Source: Palsa-965 sp044448685 (GTDB lineage: Bacteria; Bacteroidota; Bacteroidia; Palsa-965). From it: DNA of 64,000 nt. The notes beneath the pieces are model-generated. The model had not been told where the DNA came from. It made no database searches and worked only from the letters and a program-made list of their open reading frames with translations. The translations under genes and the position numbers were made by a program. Positions 52,901 to 61,364 of this stretch are shown piece by piece. Location of the stretch: positions 1 to 64,000 of the forward strand of contig JBIOHC010000013.1 of NCBI GenBank assembly GCA_044448685.1. The letters are read 5' to 3'. Numbering within the stretch: the first letter of the stretch is position 1; each line of letters begins with the position of its first letter.

Positions 52901-53967
52901 CTTAATCCGGTAGAAGGGCTCCAGACGAAGGTTCCTGAACCGGTAGCATTGAGCGTAACACTTCCGGCTCCGTTACAAACGGTAGGTGCAAGCGGACTCA
53001 CTGTTGTAGGTGTGTTCGGGTTTACAGTTACCGTTGTGGTGCTGGTATAGGTGGTGGTTGCACCATCGCAATTGGTGACAACCATGGTAGCAGTATAGGT
53101 GGAAGTTGTAGTTGGGCAAACACTTACACTTGCACCGCTGCCTACCACCCCGCTTGGGCCTGTCCAGGTAATTGTATAAGATGGAGCACCGGTCGGTGAA
53201 AATCTCCAGGCTTCATTAACGGCTGACCATGCTGAAGGGTAGTTACGCCCGGGAGGAACAACAGCAACAGTACCGGTCTGATTCTGGATACCGATGATTC
53301 CGGCACCACCATTCCATCCACTGCAGGAATAGCTGTTCTGAAGATATACATCAATATAATTCGTATTCTCATACAGGACCAGCTGTACCGTCGAGTTCGG
53401 AGTTCCGTCACAAATTCCGCTCCCTTTATCAAACAAAGGCACATTCACCCAGCTCATCACCAGCGCATGACAGGGTGCTGAACCCAGTGTGGTGATGTAG
53501 GAGTTACCTCCAATACCCTGGTCCATATCACGGAATGCGGCGCAAATGGTATTGCCGGGAAGATCAGTGGTATTGGGCAATGAAGTGCTAAGGGAATAGT
53601 TATCATACCCGCTTGAATTGGTCAGGTCAAAGGTGAGTTCACCGTTATCACCTAATACAGCCTGGTTGTACCAGTTACCGAAATAACAGAAGTTAAAGCC
53701 CAGATTGACGGTACTGCTCCATACATCATCGGCACCTACAAGGATAGAAGAACCGGTGAAAGGATAAGGAGCATAGGGAATGGCACTGACAGTATAGGAT
53801 GTGGTCTGGTTATTCGAGACCACTGCCGCATTCAGTGTGGCACAAGCCCCCTGACAAATTGTTTGAGGGCTGCCGGCATTGACAGAGGGGCATGCCGGTG
53901 CGCCTTGTGCATGGAAACCGAGACTTCGGAATACAAGCAAGCACAGAAAAAATAGTTTTTTCTTCAA
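49978..53967 (-). CDS. Large T9SS-secreted adhesin: SprB repeats, PKD, type B sorting domain
   Basis: About 1329 residues from a TTG at 53967, which gives a standard signal peptide (KKKLFFLCLLVFRSLGFHAQ); a TTG at 54051 would add 28 residues. Order: signal peptide; a lectin-like N-terminal region (about 25-270); two Ig-like segments; eight SprB-type repeats of about 75-80 residues (each with SGGT-type turn, YTYSW/YAW, LCAGTYTC or LPAGNYTV, GCT and ITQP); two more Ig-like segments; a PKD domain with WDWNYGDGT; and a C-terminal gliding-motility-associated domain (VPNVFTPNDDGSNDLF, YDRWG, WDGR, GTYFYII). The last is the type B signal for type IX secretion. Very rich in Thr, Ser, Gly and Asn. Likely a surface adhesin for motility or attachment. 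Confidence 0.93.
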   Translation of the reverse strand: MKKKLFFLCLLVFRSLGFHAQGAPACPSVNAGSPQTICQGACATLNAAVVSNNQTTSYTVSAIPYAPYPFTGSSILVGADDVWSSTVNLGFNFCYFGNWYNQAVLGDNGELTFDLTNSSGYDNYSLSTSLPNTTDLPGNTICAAFRDMDQGIGGNSYITTLGSAPCHALVMSWVNVPLFDKGSGICDGTPNSTVQLVLYENTNYIDVYLQNSYSCSGWNGGAGIIGIQNQTGTVAVVPPGRNYPSAWSAVNEAWRFSPTGAPSYTITWTGPSGVVGSGASVSVCPTTTSTYTATMVVTNCDGATTTYTSTTTVTVNPNTPTTVSPLAPTVCNGAGSVTLNATGSGTFVWSPSTGLSGTTGSSVNASPASTTTYTVTETQGSCTSTATTTVNVGNSATLTNSTTAVSCNGGTNGTGTANATGGTPGYTYSWSGGGGTNPTTVGLPAGTYSCLVTTANGCTSTTTVTITQPIALATTPSSVAATCGSSNGSAGVTASGGNGGYTYAWTPAPAAGQTTATAVNLPAGNYTVTVTDSKGCTKQTIIAVSTTAGPSSTPGVTANASCNASCNGTATINVSGGTGPYTYSWITNPSITSTANNLCAGTYTCIAKDGNGCTTQQIFNITQPAVLAVAPSSTSANCGGTNGSATGTASGGTGPYTYAWTPAPAAGQTTPTAINLSAGNYTVTVTDSKGCTQNTIVPVNNVGGPSASVASSANPTCNASCNGTATVTGSGGTAPLTYSWTSNPSTTGTANNLCAGTSYICTVKDAAGCSTTQTITLTQPAALSISPASTNTSCNAVCDGTATATVSGGTSAYTYSWSPNTATTPGVTALCQGTYTCHVTDANGCPTQQVFTITQPAPITDVATTQKVLCNGACNGSATVVPSGGTGAFTYAWVGSPSLTQTASSLCAGTYTCTMTDAHGCSKQQILTIIQPSPLTASDVSTSSTCNLSNGSMNVTPSGGTATYTYAWSPAPATGTVSGNAGSLPKNSYTCTVTDSAGCTFQVVDSVKNTGVKPVALITPSGPTTFCFGNPVTLTASGGSTYSWNTGSAATSIVAGTGGTFTLYAINSCGVDSTKITLIRDSLPKSLVTGPPAFCKGSTDILNASGGGTYVWSTGATTSSIVVSTGGPYYVLVTNNCGTDTAHFNVTENTVQAGFIPSATTGTMPLPITFADSSSANSSEWDWNYGDGTTSNENTTGTGAGHTYATGGNYTVTLTVTDTITGCTSTYSRVIVIKELPSWIKVPNVFTPNDDGSNDLFVVSSQGISKFEGKIYDRWGVELITLTAAGMGWDGRTPGGALAVPGTYFYIITASGDDGRQYAFNGSFMLIRN

Positions 53968-54143
53968 GGAGATGTGTGTTTTTATACTAAAAAAAGCGAT
54001 TAATGCGGATAAATGATTGACTAATATAGGAATTATAAAGCTGATTACCAATTAACGACATCCAATTTCATGAACAATTTAGGAGTGATAAGTCGATCAA
54101 GATACTATTAAGCGTATGTGACTCAATAATTAAGACATAAAAA

Positions 54144-54175
54144 AAACCGCTCAATGAGCGGTTTCTGACGATGAG
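54144..54175 (-). terminator. Intrinsic terminator of the small gene at 54198
   Basis: Stem AAACCGCTC / GAGCGGTTT with a 3-nt loop; on the minus strand it is followed by a run of T (from the A run at 54139-54146). Lies just after the 54198 stop. Confidence 0.82.
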
Positions 54176-54197
54176 GGTATACTCTTTTATGGTCCTG

Positions 54198-54485
54198 TTA
54201 ATTAAAATTTTTCTTGGTTTCAAGAAAGCATTCATCAACGATAAGGCTGTTTGTAAATTCAGGCCTGTAGGCTTTCCGCTTACGAAGCACACAACGATTA
54301 AAATGGGCTACCCAACTCTGCAGGTCATCCTGATTTTCAAACCGACGGCTCTGCTGATTCACAGTAGCCACTATACGGGACGCATGATCCACGTTCAGAT
54401 AAAGTTCCCCGTCCAGGTAATAATTAGATATTTGCCCATCTTTTTCTTCTGAAATCTGATGAACTATTACTTTTTCATCGCTCAT
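54198..54485 (-). CDS. Small cytoplasmic-type protein of unknown function
   Basis: 95 residues from the ATG at 54485 (MSDEKVIVHQISEEKDGQ); an earlier start is ruled out by the -7 element at 54507-54514. No signal peptide. A beta-rich first half (NYYLDGELYLNVDHASRIVA) and a helical second half with WVAHFNRCVLRKRKAYRPEF. No family recognised. Monocistronic by its promoter and terminator. Confidence 0.68.
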   Translation of the reverse strand: MSDEKVIVHQISEEKDGQISNYYLDGELYLNVDHASRIVATVNQQSRRFENQDDLQSWVAHFNRCVLRKRKAYRPEFTNSLIVDECFLETKKNFN

Positions 54486-54506
54486 ATTTACTGATTTAGA
54501 TTTTTG

Positions 54507-54537
54507 CAAATGTACCCCTTCCCCCAACTTTAAACAA
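54507..54537 (-). promoter_or_regulatory. Bacteroidota promoter of the small gene
   Basis: Minus strand: TTG (54537-54535), a 20-nt spacer, then TACATTTG (54514-54507), 22 nt before the ATG. Confidence 0.72.
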
Positions 54538-54590
54538 GGAATATCCGCCTATGTTGAAAATTTACTTGAAACTTTGCTTTTTCAGCCCCT

Positions 54591-55517
54591 TTATTTACCG
54601 TTCAAAATCGTGTTATATTTATTTATATTGGCCGGATCAACAGAGTTAAGTAAGGCTACCGCCTTCCCTTTTTCATCGGTATAGGCTGTTGAAAAAAGCT
54701 TGACAAGTTCATCACATTTGGCGCTGAAAAAGAGCTGCAGATTAAAGGAGGCCGGTTTTTCCTGATACACTTTCTGAATGAGCTGTAAACTTTCATAGAC
54801 AGCCTGGCGGCCGGCAGCCAGATCCGAATACATCAAATCAAAACCCTGGCGATGGTATTTATACATACATTCCCTGAGTGGGGCGAATACAGAACTGGTG
54901 GCATTTTCAATTAGCCAGTACCTGTTTTTCTGACTGGTGCTTTCAAAGGCTTTCCATCCATGTTCGGCAGCATTCTGGGCCATATTTACGATCTGCTGAG
55001 CCTTTTGATAATAGGGAGTTCCACCGTATAATGAAAAGGTATCGTAATCCTCCGCTATAGCTACATAGGCATAGAATGCGAGTACAGAAGTCAGGTTATT
55101 CGAAAAGGTGGTTTCAATAAAATCCATAGGCTGGGCTTCTATGTAATTGAATTGAAAATCGTTATCACTGTAATTAATGACAGTACAGTTATAGGACGAT
55201 TTATAGGCAGGGCGGTTAGTCTGAATCTGAATGGTGCCTACAAACTGATCAATAGCAACCTCCGTATTGATGGTAATGGTAACACTCATTGTAATACGTT
55301 CCTGGGCAGAGAAGTTATCCTTGGTCCAGTGTGTATTGTTCATAAATTCATATACGGAAGTTTTCAGCGACTCGAATATGCGTTTTTCTGTTGTTCCCTG
55401 AATCTGAGGTGCGAGGACCTGTACACTGCAATTCAGCTCCTGGGCATGCAGGCATCCTGCTCCTGAGAGCAGGCCGCTGAGGAATAGGATGAATTTCGAA
55501 CTGTTTTTCATAATCAA
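54591..55517 (-). CDS. DUF4835 family secreted protein
   Basis: A 308-residue protein with a signal peptide (about 1-26, ending LHAQ) and the DUF4835 domain: ELNCSVQVLAPQIQGTTEKRIFESL, EFMNNTHWTKDNF, NDFQFNYIEAQPMDFIETTF and LAFYAYVAIAEDYDTFS. Its function is unknown. It is the last gene of the conserved Bacteroidota operon bamD-rpoZ-coaBC-DUF4835, which suggests an envelope role. Start could be MIMKNS or MKNS two codons later. Confidence 0.93.
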   Translation of the reverse strand: MIMKNSSKFILFLSGLLSGAGCLHAQELNCSVQVLAPQIQGTTEKRIFESLKTSVYEFMNNTHWTKDNFSAQERITMSVTITINTEVAIDQFVGTIQIQTNRPAYKSSYNCTVINYSDNDFQFNYIEAQPMDFIETTFSNNLTSVLAFYAYVAIAEDYDTFSLYGGTPYYQKAQQIVNMAQNAAEHGWKAFESTSQKNRYWLIENATSSVFAPLRECMYKYHRQGFDLMYSDLAAGRQAVYESLQLIQKVYQEKPASFNLQLFFSAKCDELVKLFSTAYTDEKGKAVALLNSVDPANINKYNTILNGK

Positions 55518-55532
55518 TTAAAATACAAATAC

Positions 55533-56765
55533 TTAAACCGGAACACTTCCTGTATTGGAATCCGGGAGCAGGCTTTTAATCTTATTCACAATATCACGGG
55601 CAACCTCTTTCTTGTCCTTTAACTCAAAATTCTCTGTTTTATTGTGTTTGTCAATAATCGTAATTTTATTCGAGGTGGTACCGAATCCGGCACCTGTATC
55701 ACGGAGTGAATTAAGAACGACGAAATCAAGGTTCTTTTTAACCAGCTTGGCTTTTGCATGTTCTACTTCAGAATCTGTTTCCAGGGCGAAGCCAACAAGG
55801 ATCTGATGCGCTGTTTTACGACTGCCCAGTTCTGTAAGGATATCCCTTGTCTGTTCCAGTTCTATGTTTGAAAGTCCCTGTCCTCCCTCCTTCTTGATTT
55901 TCCCGGTGGCTTTATGAACAGGTTTGTAATCGGCAACGGCTGCCGCCATCACCGTGATATCAGCTGTTTTGAAATCATTCATACAGGCTGTGTACATTTC
56001 TTCAGCAGATACCACATCCAGTCTTTTTATATGGCCTTGTCCGGAATGCAATGCATTGGGGCCGCAAACCAGGGTTACTTCTGCCCCATTCATAGCCAGT
56101 TCATCTGCAAGTGCAAATCCCATCCTGCCGGAACTATGGTTTCCGATAAAGCGGACCGGATCGATGGCTTCAAAGGTAGGGCCGGCAGTTACGAGTGCTT
56201 TACGTCCAAAGAGAGGTGCTTGCTCCTTCAGAATTTTTTCAAGGGAAGCAATTATTTCTTCCGGTTCAGCCATTCTTCCTTCTCCTATCAGTCCGCTTGC
56301 CAGTTCCCCGTACCCGGGTATAAGAATACGATGTCCTCTTGATTTCAGCCTGATCAGATTATCGGTGGTGGAAGCATGTTTATACATATCCAGATCCATA
56401 GCCGGAGCCAGGTATACAGGGCAACGGGCACTGAGGTAGGTACCCAGCAATAAATTATCGCATATCCCGTTTGCCATCTTTGCAAGAGTATTGGCAGATG
56501 CAGGAGCAATAAGCATCAGATCGGCCCACAGGCCGAGCTCCACATGATTATTCCACTGTCCTGAACCTGCAGTACTGAACTCCCATAATACAGGACGTTT
56601 GGAAAGAACAGAAAGTGTAAGCGGAGTAATAAATTCACGGGCTGAAGGAGTCATTACAACCTGGACGTTGGCACCGGCTTTGACCAGCAGACGTACCAGG
56701 AAGGCCGATTTATAGGCAGCAATACTGGATGTGACACCCAGGATGATATTTTTTCCGTTCAGCAT
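55533..56765 (-). CDS. coaBC: Bifunctional CoaBC (PPC decarboxylase / PPC synthetase)
   Basis: A 410-residue bifunctional enzyme of coenzyme A synthesis. CoaC flavoprotein (about 1-180) with GVTSSIAAYKSAFLVR, His in NNHVELG and the APASANTLAKMANGICDNLL loop; CoaB synthetase (about 185-405) with VTAGPTFEAIDPVRFIGNHSSG, AAVADYKP and KIKKEG. It turns phosphopantothenate into phosphopantetheine. Third gene of the bamD operon. Confidence 0.96.
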   Translation of the reverse strand: MLNGKNIILGVTSSIAAYKSAFLVRLLVKAGANVQVVMTPSAREFITPLTLSVLSKRPVLWEFSTAGSGQWNNHVELGLWADLMLIAPASANTLAKMANGICDNLLLGTYLSARCPVYLAPAMDLDMYKHASTTDNLIRLKSRGHRILIPGYGELASGLIGEGRMAEPEEIIASLEKILKEQAPLFGRKALVTAGPTFEAIDPVRFIGNHSSGRMGFALADELAMNGAEVTLVCGPNALHSGQGHIKRLDVVSAEEMYTACMNDFKTADITVMAAAVADYKPVHKATGKIKKEGGQGLSNIELEQTRDILTELGSRKTAHQILVGFALETDSEVEHAKAKLVKKNLDFVVLNSLRDTGAGFGTTSNKITIIDKHNKTENFELKDKKEVARDIVNKIKSLLPDSNTGSVPV

Positions 56766-56851
56766 ACTGGCCTGTATGAAAAGGTAAAAGGTTCAATGGA
56801 ATCATTGAACCTTACTGAATGCGATGCTTTGACGGTAAAAGGGAACAGGGA

Positions 56852-57190
56852 TCAGTTTTGTGATGCCTGAACTTCTTTTGCCGGGTTACGGTAGTATATT
56901 TTATCTTCCATAAATTCAGATGTAGCAATGGAAGATGGTTTTGGCAGACGCTCATAAAACTTGGAAATTTCAATCTGTTCGCGGTTTTCGAACACTTCTT
57001 CCAGGTTGTCGGAATGAGAAGCAAATTCATTCAGTTTCTGGGTCAGCTCTTCCTTGATTTCAGCAGAGATCTGATTGGCCCTTTTGCTGATGATAGCCAC
57101 ACTCTGGTACACATTTCCTGTTTTGTCATCCAGTTTCCTTACATCACGGGTGATGGTCGTCGGCTCAGCATTGGTCTTTTTGTAATCCAT
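56852..57190 (-). CDS. rpoZ: RNA polymerase subunit omega (RpoZ/Rpb6-like)
   Basis: A 112-residue protein of the Bacteroidota omega family: TGNVYQSVAIISKRANQI is the core Rpb6-like helix, followed by an acidic helix and a C-terminal tail (MEDKIYYRNP). It helps assemble RNA polymerase. Place between bamD and coaBC is typical of the phylum and supports the call. Confidence 0.92.
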   Translation of the reverse strand: MDYKKTNAEPTTITRDVRKLDDKTGNVYQSVAIISKRANQISAEIKEELTQKLNEFASHSDNLEEVFENREQIEISKFYERLPKPSSIATSEFMEDKIYYRNPAKEVQASQN

Positions 57191-57206
57191 GTAGTTTGCT
57201 TGTTAT

Positions 57207-58085
57207 TTACGGTTTGTTTGCTGCTTTTTTGTCTGCCAGTTCCTTGTCTGCTTTACGCTGTGCGGCTTCTTTGTCAAGTACTGCTTTTATTTTCGTTGCA
57301 CTGTCAAAAATACTCTGGGCTTCAGCCAGATAAATGCTTTTTGGATAGGTGTCTACAAATTTAATGTAATTATCCATAGCCAACTTCATTCTTTCCGCTT
57401 TTTTCTCATCTACGCTCAATAGTCCCAGTTCATAATAGGACTTCAAGACCAGGAAAACCAGCTCTTCTTTGTGTTTGCTGGCCGGAAATTCCTTGTTATG
57501 GATGCCAATATCGGCAATGGCAGCCTTGTAATCCGTGAGGTGGAAATACTGTACACAGGTGGAATAAGACTTCATTTCCAGCTTCGCCCTGAGTTTGTCA
57601 ACATATTCATTACAATCCGGAATACGCTCACTTTTAGGGTATTGCTTTAAAAAGAAGGCAAATTCACGTATGGCTGCATACGTATCCGTCTGATCCAGTG
57701 CATATTCGGGAGAATTCAGGTAATAGCAATAGGCTGTCATATAAGCACATTCTTCGGCTCTTTTGCCGGTTGGAAAGGTCCTTACATAATTTCTGAACAG
57801 GAAGCCTGCCAGCAAATAATCACCCATTTCAAAATTCGTATAGGCATTGTAAAAATAAACCGTTTCCGCTTTATCCGTGCCTTTATAGACATTCTGAAGT
57901 TCTTCAAACAGAATCTGGGCCTTGGTATACTCCCCTTTGTCATAGTAATGAATGGCCATTTCCAGCTTATAGGCATAATCATTACTCCTTTTTACCCTGG
58001 CGAATTCATTGTGGCAGGAAGTGAATACAGCCAGTGACAGAGCAACGAGGCTGATTAAAAGACTTTTCTGAAGGGTCATTTTCAT
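57207..58085 (-). CDS. bamD: Outer-membrane assembly lipoprotein BamD
   Basis: A 292-residue lipoprotein: signal peptide with lipobox FTSC (Cys24), then five TPR-type helix pairs (YYDKGEYTKAQILFEELQNVY, FEMGDYLLAGFLFRNYV, FAFFLKQYPKSERIPD and so on), ending in a Lys/Ala-rich tail. BamD works with BamA to insert beta-barrels. Length normal. First gene of the operon, with an exact -7 element 9 nt before its ATG. Confidence 0.94.
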   Translation of the reverse strand: MKMTLQKSLLISLVALSLAVFTSCHNEFARVKRSNDYAYKLEMAIHYYDKGEYTKAQILFEELQNVYKGTDKAETVYFYNAYTNFEMGDYLLAGFLFRNYVRTFPTGKRAEECAYMTAYCYYLNSPEYALDQTDTYAAIREFAFFLKQYPKSERIPDCNEYVDKLRAKLEMKSYSTCVQYFHLTDYKAAIADIGIHNKEFPASKHKEELVFLVLKSYYELGLLSVDEKKAERMKLAMDNYIKFVDTYPKSIYLAEAQSIFDSATKIKAVLDKEAAQRKADKELADKKAANKP

Positions 58086-58093
58086 AGAACGGG

Positions 58094-58101
58094 CAAAGGT
58101 A
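58094..58101 (-). promoter_or_regulatory. -7 promoter element TACCTTTG of bamD
   Basis: Exact TAnnTTTG on the minus strand, 9 nt from the bamD ATG, so the leader is at most a few bases. It is back to back with the spt promoter. Confidence 0.62.
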
Positions 58102-58135
58102 ACTATTATTATTCATTTACGTGTTCACAATTCAA

Positions 58136-58167
58136 TTTGCCTTCACCGCCCGGAATGATTAATTTTG
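58136..58167 (+). promoter_or_regulatory. Bacteroidota promoter of the spt-like gene
   Basis: TTTG (58136-58139), a 20-nt spacer, then TAATTTTG (58160-58167). An in-frame TTG start at 58165 lies inside the -7 element and so cannot be used; the ATG at 58216 is the start. Confidence 0.75.
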
Positions 58168-58215
58168 CGCATTCTTAGCCGTGAATATGGCATTCCCGGT
58201 ATAAACCTTTATGAA

Positions 58216-59460
58216 ATGAAAGACTTATTCGACAAGATCAGGGATAACCGGGGCCCGATCGGGATGCATGCGAAAGAATCTCACGGCTACTTTACTTTCC
58301 CTAAGCTGGAAGGAGATATTTCTCCCCGTATGATTTTCCGTGGAAGAGAAAGACTGAACTGGAGTTTGAATAACTATCTGGGTCTTGCCAATCACCCGGA
58401 GGTACGCAAGGCTGATGCCGAAGGTGCTGCCCGTTTCGGACTGGCTGCCCCGATGGGTGCCCGTATGATGTCAGGCAATTCGGATCTGCATGAGCAACTG
58501 GAAGCAGAACTTTCAGTCTATGTAAAAAAAGAAGAAACCATACTGTGTAATTACGGTTATCAGGCTATGGTATCGGCCATAGATTGCCTTGTCGACCGGC
58601 ATGATGTGATCGTATACGATGCCGAAGCTCATGCCTGTATCCTCGATGGTGTAAGGCTGCATATGGGTAAGCGCTATGTATACAAGCACAATGATATAAG
58701 CGATTGCGAAAAGCAACTGGAACGTGCCACCAAACTGGCCGAATCTACAGGTGGCTGTATCCTGCTTATTACCGAAGGTGTTTTCGGTATGAGAGGTGAT
58801 CAGGGCAAACTGAAAGAAATTGTTGAACTGAAAAAGAAATTCAAATTCCGTCTGTTTGTGGATGATGCACACGGTATCGGCACGATGGGCAAACACGGAG
58901 GAGGAACAGGTGAAGAACAAGGGTGCCAGGACGGAATTGATATTTATTTCGGAACGTTTGCCAAATCCTTTGCGCTTATTGGTGGTTTTATTTCCAGTGA
59001 TAAACAGATCATTGAATACCTGCGTTACAATATGCGCTCCCAGATTTTTGCCAAATCCCTTCCCCTGCCCTGCGTTGTGGGTGCATTGAAAAGGCTTGAG
59101 CTGATGCGTAACCATCCCGAACTCAGGGAAAATCTCTGGAAAATTACCAATGCCATGCAGGATGGACTGCGTAAAGCCGGTTTTGAAATCGGGGTTACCA
59201 ATTCACCGGTCACTCCTGTATTCATGAACGGCTCCATTCCTGAAGCGACAAATCTGATTTATGACCTGCGTGAGAATTTCAATATTTTCTGTTCCATGGT
59301 TGTTTATCCGGTTGTTCCAAAGGGGATGATCATTCTCAGACTTATACCGACAGCAGTACATACCATGCAGGATGTGACCTACACCATCGATGCATTTAAC
59401 CAGATTGTGGGCAAGCTGCGTTCCGGCCAGTATATGGCCGAAAAAATCGCCTCTTTCTAA
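58216..59460 (+). CDS. spt: Alpha-oxoamine synthase, serine-palmitoyltransferase-like
   Basis: 414 residues from the ATG. PLP fold type I enzyme: PLP lysine K250 in GTFAKSFA, Asp216 and His219 in DDAHG, GNSDLHEQLEAEL near residue 90 and the acyl-CoA site segment. Among the family (SPT, KBL, BioF, HemA), Bacteroidota homologues with the GTMGKHGGG segment are usually serine palmitoyltransferases, first enzyme of sphingolipid synthesis; 2-amino-3-ketobutyrate ligase cannot be excluded from sequence alone. DEAD-box gene begins 3 nt after its stop. Confidence 0.85.
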   Translation: MKDLFDKIRDNRGPIGMHAKESHGYFTFPKLEGDISPRMIFRGRERLNWSLNNYLGLANHPEVRKADAEGAARFGLAAPMGARMMSGNSDLHEQLEAELSVYVKKEETILCNYGYQAMVSAIDCLVDRHDVIVYDAEAHACILDGVRLHMGKRYVYKHNDISDCEKQLERATKLAESTGGCILLITEGVFGMRGDQGKLKEIVELKKKFKFRLFVDDAHGIGTMGKHGGGTGEEQGCQDGIDIYFGTFAKSFALIGGFISSDKQIIEYLRYNMRSQIFAKSLPLPCVVGALKRLELMRNHPELRENLWKITNAMQDGLRKAGFEIGVTNSPVTPVFMNGSIPEATNLIYDLRENFNIFCSMVVYPVVPKGMIILRLIPTAVHTMQDVTYTIDAFNQIVGKLRSGQYMAEKIASF

Positions 59461-59463
59461 ACT

Positions 59464-60735
59464 ATGAATTTCGACGAACTCCAGTTACATCCTCTGCTGA
59501 TTGAAGCCATCAGTTATGCGAATTATGTGAAAGCCACACCTATTCAGGAAATGAGCATTCCTATTATTCTGCAGGGCCGTGATCTGATAGGCTGTGCTCA
59601 AACCGGGACCGGCAAAACAGCTGCTTTTGCCTTGCCGGTGATGAGCAAATTGCTGGAAAAGGAAGTGCACGGTACCCAGGCATTGATCATTGTTCCTACC
59701 CGTGAGCTGGCTATACAGATTGCTCAATGGATGGACGGACTATCCTATTTCACCAATATCAGCGCTATGGCTGTCTACGGCGGAGGGGATGGCATTTCGT
59801 TTGAACAGGAAAAAACGGCATTCACCAAGGGTGCCAATATTATTATTGCCACTCCGGGCCGGCTGCAAAGTCATATCAACCTGGGCTATGTCAATTTTTC
59901 AGGACTTAAATTCCTTATCCTCGATGAAGCCGACCGTATGCTGGATATGGGCTTTTTTGACGATATCATGCGGGTGATCAATATTGTTCCCAAAGAGCGT
60001 CAGACACTCCTTTTCTCTGCCACCATGCCGGCCAAAATACGTCAGCTGGCAAGTAAAATCCTTCGTGATCCGGCAGAAGTAAGCATAGCCATTTCCAAAC
60101 CTGCCGAAGGAGTTGTGCAGGGTGCTTATCTGGCCTATGATGCCCAAAAGGTGCCGCTTATCAAACAACTACTCGCCGGTAAGGAAGATGAACTCAAAAG
60201 TGTCATCATCTTTGCTTCCCGTAAAGAGACCGTAAAGAGCCTCGAAAATGAACTCAAGAAACAAAGGCTGAAAGTACGCTCCATACACAGTGATCTGGAG
60301 CAAAGCGAACGGGAAGAAGTGATGCGTATGTTTAAAAGCCGTCAGATTCAGGCCCTTGTAGCCACTGATATTGTTTCCAGGGGAATTGACATTGACGATA
60401 TAGGCCTGGTAATCAATTTTGACGTTCCCGGTGATGCGGAAGACTATATACACCGTATTGGACGTACAGCCCGTGCCGAATCAACCGGTGTGGCGCTTTC
60501 CTTTATCAATGATAAGGATACGGACAAGTTTATGCGCATAGAGCAATTCCTGGGCAAAACCGTTCAGAAAATACCACTTCCGGAAGGGATGGGAGAAGGC
60601 CCTGCCTATGTTTCAAGGCCTAAAGGCAGCGGAGGAGGATTTCATCGTAAAGGCTCCGGCTCAGGAGGTCATAAAGGAGGAGGAGGTAAATCCGGTTTTC
60701 AACGTCGCAGCCCGAATAAGACCCAGGGGAGGTAA
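59464..60735 (+). CDS. rhlE: DEAD-box RNA helicase, RhlE type
   Basis: A 423-residue helicase with motifs in order: Q motif (ATPIQEMSIP), Walker A AQTGTGKT, PTRELA, TPGR, DEAD (LILDEADRML), SAT, and motifs V-VI (VATDIVSRGIDID, HRIGRTARAE). The tail (about 385-423) is Gly/Lys-rich (GSGGGFHRKGSGSGGHKGG), typical of RhlE-like RNA-binding extensions. Likely ribosome assembly or mRNA turnover. Co-transcribed with spt. Confidence 0.94.
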   Translation: MNFDELQLHPLLIEAISYANYVKATPIQEMSIPIILQGRDLIGCAQTGTGKTAAFALPVMSKLLEKEVHGTQALIIVPTRELAIQIAQWMDGLSYFTNISAMAVYGGGDGISFEQEKTAFTKGANIIIATPGRLQSHINLGYVNFSGLKFLILDEADRMLDMGFFDDIMRVINIVPKERQTLLFSATMPAKIRQLASKILRDPAEVSIAISKPAEGVVQGAYLAYDAQKVPLIKQLLAGKEDELKSVIIFASRKETVKSLENELKKQRLKVRSIHSDLEQSEREEVMRMFKSRQIQALVATDIVSRGIDIDDIGLVINFDVPGDAEDYIHRIGRTARAESTGVALSFINDKDTDKFMRIEQFLGKTVQKIPLPEGMGEGPAYVSRPKGSGGGFHRKGSGSGGHKGGGGKSGFQRRSPNKTQGR

Positions 60736-60805
60736 CCCATTGTCCGATCAGTTGACACAAATAACCCTTTTTTTACTAAAATAAGCCGACAGATTGGTTT
60801 ATTCC

Positions 60806-60813
60806 TATCTTTG
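60806..60813 (+). promoter_or_regulatory. -7 promoter element TATCTTTG of the lipoprotein gene
   Basis: Exact TAnnTTTG 39 nt before the ATG at 60853. It overlaps an in-frame TTG at 60811, which is therefore not the start. Confidence 0.62.
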
Positions 60814-60852
60814 CTGCAAAATAACCAACCAATTAAAAAACTCATTCGTAAA

Positions 60853-61302
60853 ATGAAAAAAATCATCAGCTTTTTCTTCGTTGCTTCCCTGGTAACTCTG
60901 GTTGCCTGCGGTGGTAAAAAATCAGACCTCGTTGCCGGCTCCTGGAAAATCGGAGATATGAGCATGCCCGACATGATGCCTAAAGATATTCCCGATTCTA
61001 TCAAGACTCAAATGGAAGCTCGTCAAAAAGCCATGGTGGATGAAATGAAAAAGACTGCTGTTTTTGATTTCAACAAAGACGGAAGCTATTCTTACAAAAT
61101 GCTCGGTAAGGAAGTAAAAGGAAAATGGAAAATGGCTGATGACGATAAGAAAATCACCATGAAGGACGAAACACCTGATGCAAAAGACGCAAAAGAAATT
61201 GTTAGCGAAATTGTTGAACTTACCGCTACCAAATTTGTTATGTCAATGACTCAGGATGGTGGAAAAGATGGTGCAAAGTCTACCATTACACTGGTAAAGT
61301 AA
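60853..61302 (+). CDS. Small lipocalin-like lipoprotein
   Basis: 149 residues from the ATG. Lipoprotein signal with LVACGGKK; the mature part starts with GSWKIGDM and has the strand pattern of small lipocalin-like domains (AVFDFNKDGSYSYKMLGKEVKGKWKMADDDKKITM), ending TLVK. Function unknown; members of this loose family are common in Bacteroidota. It is preceded by its own -7 element and followed by a strong terminator. Confidence 0.82.
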   Translation: MKKIISFFFVASLVTLVACGGKKSDLVAGSWKIGDMSMPDMMPKDIPDSIKTQMEARQKAMVDEMKKTAVFDFNKDGSYSYKMLGKEVKGKWKMADDDKKITMKDETPDAKDAKEIVSEIVELTATKFVMSMTQDGGKDGAKSTITLVK

Positions 61303-61320
61303 TTATACTCTATTTATAGA

Positions 61321-61357
61321 TAAAAAAGCCCTGACGCAAGTCGGGGCTTTTTTATTG
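61321..61357 (+). terminator. Intrinsic terminator of the lipoprotein gene
   Basis: Stem AAAAAAGCCCTGAC (61321 on) / GTCGGGGCTTTTTT with one G-U pair, GCAA tetraloop and a T tail. Confidence 0.85.
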
Positions 61358-61364
61358 GAATCCT

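Noticed and set aside
58165..58215. TTG start of the spt-like gene
   Set aside because: It lies within the TAATTTTG promoter element; the ATG at 58216 follows.
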